64,000 nt of DNA. Origin: Octodonta nipae (taxonomy: Eukaryota > Arthropoda > Insecta > Coleoptera > Chrysomelidae). The DNA lies in assembly GCA_034190945.1 (NCBI GenBank), contig CM067217.1:132027860-132091859 (forward strand). The letters run 5' to 3'. The translations under genes were made by a program, and so were the position numbers. Below are positions 45,301-52,843 of the stretch, piece by piece (the first letter of the stretch is position 1; each line of letters begins with the position of its first letter). The notes under the pieces were generated by a model. It was not told the origin of the DNA and ran no database searches. It was given only the letters and a program-made list of their open reading frames with translations.

Positions 45301-46090
45301 GATCATCATCATAGTTCTTAATATTGATTACAGCATGTTTTTTAGAAATTGATTCTGGTAATCTTATGAAAGATGAGGCTCCATTTCCAATTTCAAATTT
45401 ATTTATGTTTATTTCTAAGTTTAGAACTTTATACAAACTCCATCCTGATGCCTTTTCCTGAAATTCCTCTAATTTACGTAAAATTTCATTCCGAATGTGT
45501 TCATAGAACCACCCATTCAAATCTGTACCCCTATCTATTATCGCGTTTTTCGTATTAAAATATTTATATTCCATAATTTCCTCCATTCCAGATTTCTTTA
45601 TGAATTCACCACAAAAGGTTGTATTTACTTTAAGAGTAGGCATTGTTTTCAAAGTATTATTTATGCGCGCCTTAAAAAGGAAAAATGCATCATCTAAAAA
45701 TTTAAAAATATTGATATGAATGAGATTAATGATTACTGCTGTTCGAACACGTGAGCGAAACGCTGACTCTACATCATACCATTTAACGCGATCACTTCTT
45801 TTTGACTTCTCACCAATTCCCCCACCCCTTTTGATGTTAGCATAATTTTTCAAATCATTTCTAAATCTTTTTATATGACTAATTTCAGACTGAAGCTTAT
45901 TCAAAGTTCCTATATGTAAATCTGATTCACGAATAGCTCTGTTACATAAAATTAATTGTTTTTTACTTAATTTCAGCCAGTTAGATATTTGCTCTGGAGA
46001 GCAACGTTTCTTTGAGAAAATTATATTTGATGCTAATCTAAACTTGTTAATAATATCGGTACTAATATTCGCTATAGCCTCTGAATTCAT
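42341..46090 (-). CDS. Protein-primed family B DNA polymerase
   Basis: Intact 1249-residue polymerase that would replicate the Polinton DNA. Start is ATG 46090; a longer frame begins only at a TTG. Residue numbers are from this ATG: C2H2-like finger (CDRC ... H ... C) 407-427; exonuclease I YADFES about 459-464; a CHICEK/DHSH/YCN zinc region 549-581; Exo II HNLSGYDSHF 596-605; Exo III YMKVD 747-751; polymerase motif A DAINLYGYSQ 847-856; motif B KLMNNAVFGKT 988-998; motif C YIDTDS 1090-1095. All catalytic acidic residues are present. The N-terminal 400 residues are Polinton-specific. Among the broken neighbours, an unbroken 3.75-kb frame is notable. Confidence 0.95.
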   Translation of the reverse strand: MNSEAIANISTDIINKFRLASNIIFSKKRCSPEQISNWLKLSKKQLILCNRAIRESDLHIGTLNKLQSEISHIKRFRNDLKNYANIKRGGGIGEKSKRSDRVKWYDVESAFRSRVRTAVIINLIHINIFKFLDDAFFLFKARINNTLKTMPTLKVNTTFCGEFIKKSGMEEIMEYKYFNTKNAIIDRGTDLNGWFYEHIRNEILRKLEEFQEKASGWSLYKVLNLEININKFEIGNGASSFIRLPESISKKHAVINIKNYDDDLCFLYSVIAHLYPTAINVDRISAYPEPSTVLNLTGLTFPMTLQQITKFEKLNNISINVYVLELIKTKDNEYYQTVPARITKCKLDKHVNLLMIQNKYVPKVNDFENVDITANDVEIKYHFCLIKNLSRLVSNQLSKHKSKKLICDRCLNYFSDSSSLESHIEYCKNVNNCKISFPKKAVVEFNNFSFKERLPFIVYADFESILLPISDTTSTKTHKYQQHSAICAGYYFKCSYDDSFSYYRSFTGSNCMEWFTNEMANLTKFVQSKLTDVVPLNVEVSLKDASGTCHICEKLFLPQDKIVRDHSHLSGAFRGYSHNYCNLRYRESFIVPVVFHNLSGYDSHFIIRDLAKHDQITLVPINKEKYIAFTKHDKDTKIKFRFIDSFRFLGSSLDELASTLKTDQFVNLTSIFNHVSLAKLKMLKRKGIFPYDYVDSLEKLSETQLPPIENFYNKLNDQNVSQADYEHAKRVWDSFECQTIRNYMELYMKVDILLLTDVFENFRDRAHQTYDLDPAHCYTLPGYSWQCMLKYTSCQLEILQNVDMLMFIERGIRGGISQCSNRFSEANNKYMPNYNPHKPSKFIYHVDAINLYGYSQSQPLPYGGFQWSADTNIDVTQIPDDSDIGYFLEVDLEYPKHLHDHHKDLPFCPERRTPPGSKLPKLMTTLHDKEKYIIHYRNLKQALENGIILKHIHRVLKFKQSPWLKSYIDLNTSLRAQATNDFEKNLFKLMNNAVFGKTMENIRKHRIVKLVNHWEGRYGAKNLIASPAFHSRTIFDDELMAIELNKTDLLFNKPLYIGCAILELSKILMYDFLYDFIYKKYPRHLVKLLYIDTDSFLLEIISDDIYEELVKPNLHRFDTSDYPPDNIYNIPLVNKKVLGLMKDEAKGYIISHFVGLRSKMYTYLILGGKCIKKSKGVKYNVVKNSITFDDYLYCLQENQQTIASQRCIRSYAHNIFSVEQTKIALSPFDDKRYLLKDSYDTLPWGHYSL

Positions 46091-46217
46091 TTTTACTCGT
46101 ATAACAATATAATAAACTATTACAAACTTGAGAAATATCAATGGAATATTAACAGTAAAAGTATAACTGAAGCATGCAAAATTTAAAATAAAAACTTACA
46201 ACTAAATTCTTTTATAT

Positions 46218-46532
46218 TCACTCCGCAGAAATTTGAAAAAGCACTCGGGGTTGTAGTTTGCCTCCAAGTTGCTGCAGCCCGATGAATTCGATGTGGAACT
46301 TTCCACCGCCAAATTTGTCTAGGTGTGGTTTATATACCTGAGTGACCCGTTTCGGCAGGAAGGTTACGTGGTCCTCTAATTCAAGTAAGATGGTTTCACC
46401 GTATCTTGGGTTGACCAGTTTGGCTGCCAGAATTCGATACTTCTGGTTAAGCTGCAAGTCTTGAATTATTATTGCCGGCTTGTTGTCAATCTCTGCGGAG
46501 GAAACTGCATTAAGTTCTTTCAAAAAATCCAT
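46218..46532 (-). CDS. Small Polinton protein, possible OB-fold ssDNA-binding protein
   Basis: Intact 104 residues from ATG 46532. It contains LNQKYRILAAKLVN and a following beta-rich stretch (ETILLELEDHVTFLPKRV), then a Gly-rich KFGGGKFHIEF. Insect Polintons often carry such a short protein beside polB, and the pattern suits a single OB-fold. Binding to ssDNA is inferred from position and strand pattern only. It lies upstream of polB by 127 bases in the same direction. Confidence 0.6.
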   Translation of the reverse strand: MDFLKELNAVSSAEIDNKPAIIIQDLQLNQKYRILAAKLVNPRYGETILLELEDHVTFLPKRVTQVYKPHLDKFGGGKFHIEFIGLQQLGGKLQPRVLFQISAE

Positions 46533-47513
46533 TTTCTATAACAAAAATTAAATACTATGAACTTGGTTGCGTCTAAACTCTAATAATTTTTGAAAGACAG
46601 GCGCAACATATTGGAAGCAAATTACCAAAAATTTAGGAATAGAACATTGAAATTTTTAAGAAAAGCAGACAGAAACTACCTGATTCGAATAACAAAACTA
46701 CAAATTTATAATGAATCCAAACACTCCTAATAATTTTTGAAAGACACACACAAAATATTAGATGCAAATTAACAAAAGTTGGAACTAGAACATTGAATTG
46801 AAAAGCGGGCAGAAAATATTCAATTCGAAAAACATACTCTATTAATTTCAAATATTTTGAAGGGCAGTCACAAAATACTAAAAGCAAATTAACATAAATG
46901 AAATTAAGTAAATACTCACATAATGTTTTTTTTGAACAACACACACTATCACTAGATACACTTTGCAAGTTGAATTAACAGTTAATTTCACAAAGCACAA
47001 ACACAATCACTGTAGTTGATATGTGATCTCTTTGAGAGTTGAATTAACAATGAAATAAAAATTCGCAATTATTTTATTTATCAGCATCGAACTACGTCAT
47101 TTGCGTATAACGAAATTTCCGTTAGTTCTAGAAAAACAACTAATTAATGCTTATCATATGGGAACTTCCTGCAAAAGGTTGTTGCTGCAAACAACATGAT
47201 AACCTAATCAAACCACAGCTTCCTGTAAATTTATTTAGCTCGGTTTCAATTAGCGTAAACAAGATATGACAGTTTCCTTTCACTAAGGTCATCATTTCCG
47301 GTTTGTGGTTTTGATATCTAAAATACCAGATATAATGTGAATTTATTATCAGGAATTTTTAAATAATCACGGATTCATGATTTATATTATTTTTCGATTT
47401 TATTAACATTACATTTAAATAAATACAGATTTATGATTTGAGAATTTATTATCAGGAATTTTTAAATACATTTATGATTTTATTGGCATGAATTTTTAAA
47501 TAAATACAGGATT
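46533..47513. repeat. AT-rich Polinton non-coding region with diverged tandem repeats
   Basis: Units near 46583, 46728 and 46849 share taatttttgaaagaca, gcaaattaac and a gaacattgaa tract at spacings of about 145 and 121 bases. The rest to 47513 is very AT-rich and has no frame. It separates the ssDNA-binding-like gene from the makorin-like gene and could hold promoters or a replication element. Confidence 0.5.
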
Positions 47514-47976
47514 TTATTCATCTCTCAAGACGTAAAAAATTCCTGGATCCACCAGGAGTAAACTAAAAGTATCTGGGAGTCCTCCTATTGCTGGGCGCTG
47601 AGTTCTACCTCCTCCACGGGTGAACTGAGCCTCTATGAAATCAGTACGACCGCCCATACCTGCACGTTTCATTTGAGGTGGCCCTATATCTATTTCTACC
47701 CCATTTGGTAATCGATGGCTAAACAAGCAAGTGTTTCCAAACGGACATTTGGGTTTGCTTTTTCGGAAATACCGCTTTCTGGTAATAAACCTCAGATTGA
47801 TAGACATAAGGAGACACAATACGGCATTCTGGACAGCCTCTGCGAATATTCAATTCAAAGTCTTTATTTTGATGCCATCTTTTTACGCATGGGAAGCAGA
47901 AACAATGGTTACAATTTGGCAATAGCCCAAAATTATTAGTTATCTCTTCCAAACATATTCCACACCTTTTATTCAT
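47514..47976 (-). pseudogene. Makorin-like RING plus CCCH zinc-finger protein, one frameshift
   Basis: From ATG 47976 the frame encodes a C3HC4 RING: C5, C8, C22, H24, C27, C30, C48, C51, with NCNHCFCFPC and GCPECR. The spacing, the long insert with a Trp between the Cys pairs, and the trailing IVSPYVYQSE segment are makorin-specific. Past a one-base shift near 47770, a second frame (to 47514) gives a CCCH finger (KCPFGNTCLFSH). Makorins are E3 ubiquitin ligases with CCCH fingers; the N-terminal fingers are missing here. The tail after the CCCH finger (PPQMKRAGMGG onward) is unfamiliar. It diverges from the orphan gene at 48117 with 140 bases between them. Confidence 0.8.
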
Positions 47977-48116
47977 AGTGAATTGAATAAGACTGCACCT
48001 ATAGCCACAAAAATCTAATATTTGTAGTGTTTGCTGTCGTCACACACTCACGACAATAAGTTAAAAGAATTTATTTCTTTTATTCAGTCTTGAGTTGAAG
48101 CTGTAACAATCCAGTC

Positions 48117-48635
48117 ATGAATTTGGAAAGTTTACTTGATGACCAAGTAAGATTTAATATGAGTGCACTGTCAACGAGAACTATACAACCGAAAGATTTA
48201 ACTGGAAAGCTAAATCCCAAAAATGGATGTTACGTGGTACCAGACGTTTTAACAACTGTGATTACCTACAACGGACGCACTTGCATATATGCGGCAGTAC
48301 CAGAAATTTTAACAATTAATATTACCGATACCGAGACCACTCTCAAAATTGGTGAAACAATTATACATTTAACGGTGGAGAGTTACACGGTGCTTAAAAA
48401 ATACTTGGAATTTGCATATGGTTTCCATAACGATCCTTCACATGGAAAGGATGAACCTGACACTGTATGGGATGATTGCCAGCTTTGTTCTGATGGTATT
48501 TCTTTGGATTTGACTATGTGGTTGGATGATGGCGGCCTTACTATATATTGTACAAAAACAAAACAAAATATAGCTTTAATTATTAAGGATGCTCTGAAAA
48601 TTCATAATATACTATATGCTAATAAAGATATTTAA
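48117..48635 (+). CDS. Orphan Polinton cargo protein (172 aa)
   Basis: Intact frame from ATG 48117. Predicted beta-rich (LTINITDTETTLKIGETIIHL), with an acidic DPSHGKDEPDTVWDDCQLC stretch and a hydrophobic C-terminal helix. There is no signal peptide or membrane segment, and I recognise no family. It sits beside the right TIR, divergent from the makorin-like gene, a usual spot for accessory genes. Confidence 0.75.
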   Translation: MNLESLLDDQVRFNMSALSTRTIQPKDLTGKLNPKNGCYVVPDVLTTVITYNGRTCIYAAVPEILTINITDTETTLKIGETIIHLTVESYTVLKKYLEFAYGFHNDPSHGKDEPDTVWDDCQLCSDGISLDLTMWLDDGGLTIYCTKTKQNIALIIKDALKIHNILYANKDI

Positions 48636-48757
48636 ACAGTTGTCTAGTTTTAATATATCCATTATTTTCACCTTAATTAAATTTCAGACGCTTGAAACAA
48701 ATTTTTCCAAGTCTCAAAATTATTACGCTCGGCCTTGAATCATCCGATAAAATCAGA

Positions 48758-48970
48758 GACTCGAAGGAGTTGCCGTTCTTGCGCAGGTAGGCGCTCGCTT
48801 AGGAAAACTATAGACTCGAAGGAGTGGACGTTCTTGCGCATGCAGGCGTTCAATGCCTTGAATCATCCGACAAAATCAGAGTCTCGAAGGAGTTGCCGTT
48901 CTTGCGCAGGTAGGCGGTCGCTTACGATAACTATAGACTCGAAGGAGTGGACGTTCTCGCGCATGCAGGC
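48758..48970 (+). repeat. Four 35-base subterminal repeats
   Basis: The motif tcgaaggagt (t or g)g(c or a)cgttct occurs at 48758, 48813, 48881 and 48936, each followed by gcgca and aggc. The left TIR has two copies (32176-32209 and 32235-32264, minus strand). Each 123-base unit contains a pair. Confidence 0.75.
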
Positions 48971-49157
48971 TTAAGCAAAAGATTTTAAATTTTTTTTTAC
49001 AGACAACAAAATACCAAGATTTTAAATTTTTTTACAGACAACAAAATATCATATCCCCCCATCCAGCCCCCAAATATCTAACCGAACAACGCCCAAAAAC
49101 CCGCGCCCACCCAACGGGCATGTACTATACCTTTTCAAATAAACATTTCTCGATTAA

Positions 49158-49227
49158 CCGCATTAGCGCAGCTCGGTGGACACCTGACTTTGTAATCAGG
49201 CAAGCCGCGTTCGATACCCGGCCAAGT
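49158..49227 (+). other. tRNA-like segment in right TIR
   Basis: TAGCGCAGCTCGG (A-box-like), an anticodon-arm hairpin CCTGA/TCAGG with an 8-base loop ctttgtaa, a 4-of-5 T-stem around TTCGATA, and GCGTTCGATACC (B-box-like, one mismatch) lie in tRNA order and spacing. The putative acceptor stem does not pair and there is no terminal CCA context, so it is tRNA-derived rather than a working tRNA. It occurs in mirror image in the left TIR (31924-31993). Confidence 0.5.
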
Positions 49228-49536
49228 ATTTAGCTTTTTTTCTTTGTAACCACCACAACCATCAACAGATGGCGTGCACTCTGCAACCCACGCAACCCAC
49301 AATACAATTGCTTTCATTTATTAACAACAGATGGCACGCACCTCTGCGACACACCCAAATGTCTTTCGCGCACCCCTACGACCACCCCCAATGTCTTCTT
49401 CTTCTTCCCAATGTCTTCTTCTTATCCAAACAACAACTACCAACAGCTCGGCAGCAGCTCCCGGCGAGAACTCGATGACTGGTTACCTTTATGCCCACTT
49501 CCGCTCCAGAAACCGCTTTGTTTAACTACTGATTCC

Positions 49537-50243
49537 AAGACCCAAGTCTCGATTTTAACTGATTGTCAATTTCACTTTAGTATTTTACCAGCTGGCTTAA
49601 CTATTTTTCATAACGTTTTCAGATTTTAGGGTATGTTTTTTTTTCAGAGTATCTTATATACCGAATATACTGCTGTACTTATAGATTCGTCTGTCGTAAT
49701 TTTCTATTCCTGTCAACTTGTACCGTCAAGTGGATTTCACAGATGTCTGGTTTAGGTATTGGTAAGAACTAATTTTATACGATTTGTCGTACCCTACCAT
49801 AGTGGAGTTTTTTTGAGAGTATTTAATGTTCTTCCGAACTATTTGTCATTCTCCACTACCAATTCTCTCTGTTAAACCATTATGAGTCTATAGTAATACC
49901 AGCATATTCTTAAATCTAGTAGTTTATCATCTCTTACAGTGACAATTCATGAAGTTATCTTATAGTCTTATGAGAATAATAAATTTTGATTTTCTTTATC
50001 TTCTGTATATGTGTATATTTCTTATCACATTACCGTAATTCTCAAGAATTAAGGTACCGTTTATCGTGGATAAAATTAACTTTCCTTTTTTGGCTATATA
50101 GACAGTTTTATGATAATGTTGAATAATTCGATAGTAGATGCTTCTAGTATCTTGTTAGATTAGATTGGGACTCATTAGAGTATTCTCGCTACAAAATTTT
50201 TCACAGTTGCATTGTGAAAAATTTTCCCCACGTGACCGGGGTG
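49537..50243 (+). other. Gypsy 3' untranslated region after the Polinton
   Basis: About 700 AT-rich bases with no gene, continuous with the region before the Polinton (after removing one GATTCC). It ends with cgtgaccggggtg, a weak polypurine tract, next to the 3' LTR. Confidence 0.7.
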
Positions 50244-52480
50244 TGTAACGATTAAATCGTCACTTTGGGCAAATGTTAATAATTTTTCTATATTTTGGTT
50301 TTAAGTAAAATTTGTACGCCAACCCTGTTGAGTTCAGAATATCATCTCAGGTACGTAAAACATTAGTATCTCGCTTTCAGCTGTTATTAAATTAAATATT
50401 CCTCAAATTTGATTTTATTCGCTTTGCATGGCTGATTATTTAATTCTAAAATTATGTTTCGTCATCCCTTATATCGCCTAATGATTAATTTTCATAATGT
50501 AACTCGTACAATGAACTAAATCGGTAATATTAATCCATTTATTTGTCTTTGAATTAATTCTCATTTCGACTCTGTGTATCGTCTACCGCATTAAGAAACC
50601 TGCGCGGTACTTATTTGCTGGGTACCGGCGAAAAATTCACGTTTTTGGATTCTCTCTCTTCCCTTTTGTCATTCGACGAGACCAGATCGATTATTTTGGC
50701 ATTTTCAGGAAGCCATTTTTTATCTTATCGTACCGTTTCGATTACCGAAGAAAGTGAGTAAAGCAAGTATATATTCTTTTCTCGCGATTAAATTATCTGT
50801 ACCGTTTCTTATAGTATAATTGATGGTGAAAATACCGATCAATTGAAATATCGATTTATCTTTTATCTATCGTAGATATATGTATATATGCACATGTCTT
50901 ATTTTTTATCGTAGCTGAAATTCGGAAGCTGTGTGAAGATGTTTTCCCGACCAGAGTTCATCATATAGCTTCGTCGCATTGTTTAAGTATTTACTCTACA
51001 TGATCTATTTTCTTTTCTTGTTTAGGTGGTGAAAAGGAATCAATTTTTTTATAATTTTTTTATAGAGCATAACCTTTCTATTGGAACACGTGCTAGGTGC
51101 TACTGCTTTTTGCCTTTATATATATGTATATATATTTCTTTTTCTCTTTAATTACGTCTTTCTTATAAACTAGGAACAGGAACTGTGGTTTTATCATTTT
51201 CTAGGGTTGTAGCTGAAAGGGAGAATTCCTGATTTTCCGTTGCAATCACGTACAGTGAAGCCATTTTGTTTGCTTTCCGAGACCACCATTGCTAGATTTG
51301 AAGGAAAAGGGGAAGCTAATCTGGGAAACTTGGATGCCAACCTAGTCTACTTAGCAGAGGAGGAAAGCGAAGTAAGTGAATTGTTTTTATATCACTTACT
51401 TCGTAACCTCTCTTTAAATTAGGGAACGTATTTGATTTACAGTTAGCTGACTAGGGTTTTTCTTGCTAGATTTTAGAAGTAGCACAGAACAATTTTCCAA
51501 TATTTTACTTATGTCATATATATCTTCTCTTTCAGTTGTTTTCTTTATTAGCTGCAATTTACCTGGCTATATATGTGAATATATGTATATTTATTTGCGG
51601 GCATTATTGTTAATATATTTTTTTATTTAAATTGCTCATAAAAGATACTTGCTGAAACTCCTTCACACCGTTTAAAGGTGGTAACTATCACACCACATTG
51701 TTTATAAATTTGGAAAGATTTATGAAAATTTCCATGATCTTCAGTCAGGTGAAATAAATAAAATCAACCGAAGTTAATAGTACTTAGAAATCATTATCTT
51801 TTCACTAAAGTAAATAAACAGGAAATTTGTCTTATTTATAATATTTTCCTTGCTATCTAAGGAATATCGTTCTGGTATCGTAGACTTTTGATCAAATCTG
51901 TTATCTTAAATTTTGTATTAGCATATGATCAGATCTGTTATCTTTATCTTTGTATTAGCATATATTTGGATCCAATCAGTTATCTTATTTTAGTATATTT
52001 TTCGAGAAATTGAATCTTCATTGTTGTAATAATTATTGTAATACCTTATCGTACCTCTCTTGCAGAGAGAAGGAAGTTTTCCTGTAATTTTATTTTCGGT
52101 TTATCTATAATTCACAAATAGTTTGATTTGATATCAAGGAACATTATCGTAATAATAGTGGACCATAAGTGTCAATGTAAATAGAGACTCGTATCGTTAT
52201 ATTGAACAGACATTCAAGTGACTTATCGTATCCCAGTTCCAAACCGGGGTTGAATTTAGAATTTTGGGGGAGTTCAGCAAGTCCAATCAAGGGGTAGCAC
52301 GTACTAATTCTCTGTTTTTATCTCTTTCCTGCATGCACAAAAATGAGCAGGACCCAAGGACGCTAGAGGAATAGCACCTACCACCATAGGGGCGACTATT
52401 TACTGCTACTCGTCGTCAGGGAAGCTCCAACCAGTAAAGTCACGGCTACCTAGAAGGCTTCGGAACCCTCTAAATCAACT

Positions 52481-52516
<36 letters not shown>

Positions 52517-52839
52517 AGCTGAGGCATCAGACAGTCCGGCCATAACCTGAGAGCATTGCACCAGATAAGTCTAAAGTCACTACTTACTGATTGTATACTG
52601 ATCAAACTGCACTATTGTAATTGAAAGAAATTGTTGTTTTGGCTTGGCCACTATTTTTAAATTGTCAATATAACTGTAAGTGTAAATTTGTCTTATTTTG
52701 CTGCCTATATGTTTGTGTGTGTCTGGCGCCCTCTCTAAGGTGTCCAAAGTTGGAAAAGAAAAAATTTTGAGATGTGCTTTGCTGAGCTAGTCAGTATTAT
52801 GATGGATGCCTCCACAACAGCAAGTGGTTTTCCGTTATA
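50244..52839 (+). repeat. Gypsy 3' LTR
   Basis: 2596 bases, TGTAACG to CGTTATA, followed by GTAT. Differences from the 5' LTR include a 53-base insertion at about 52229-52281, a longer CT microsatellite (52483-52515), a 13-base deletion near 52767, and several one-base length changes in homopolymers. Confidence 0.93.
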
Positions 52840-52843
52840 GTAT

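Larger units (their letters stand above)
31619..49530. mobile_element. Full-length Polinton/Maverick (17,912 bp)
   Basis: The element starts AGTAGTTAAACAAAGCGG and ends with its reverse complement. It is flanked by the 6-bp direct repeat GATTCC (31613-31618 and 49531-49536). Terminal AG, long TIRs and a 6-bp duplication are family hallmarks. It encodes the full Polinton core: DNA polymerase B, retroviral-type integrase, packaging ATPase, adenain-type protease, and probable major and minor capsid proteins. It also carries virion, fibre-like, IAP and makorin-like genes. Genes lie in four runs: minus 32924-36763, plus 36819-42226, minus 42341-47976, plus 48117-48635. Several genes are broken by one-base shifts, but polymerase, ATPase and IAP are intact. 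Confidence 0.97.
48697..49530 (+). repeat. Polinton right terminal inverted repeat, with internal duplication
   Basis: The reverse complement of the left TIR, ending GTTTAACTACT at 49530 and followed by GATTCC. It is about 120 bases longer than the left one because a 123-base unit is repeated (starts at 48732 and 48855). Confidence 0.93.
23014..52839 (+). mobile_element. Ty3/gypsy retrotransposon with 2.5-kb LTRs, split by a Polinton
   Basis: Two long LTRs (23014-25553 and 50244-52839) are flanked by the 4-bp direct repeat GTAT at 23010-23013 and 52840-52843. Between them are a tandem primer-binding region, intact gag and a broken pol. The Polinton at 31619-49530 and its extra 6-bp duplication account for 17,918 bases, so the element proper is about 11.9 kb. 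The LTRs differ mainly by small indels, one 53-base insertion in the 3' LTR near 52229-52281, and a longer CT run there (52483-52515). This suggests a fairly recent insertion, with the Polinton arriving later. Confidence 0.95.

Noticed and set aside
46633..46968. 111-codon minus-strand frame in the Polinton
   Set aside because: It lies in diverged AT-rich tandem repeats and has no recognisable motif.
48735..48974. CRISPR-like regular repeats
   Set aside because: The four 35-base repeats form two pairs in a tandem duplication and belong to a eukaryotic transposon TIR; there are no unique spacers.
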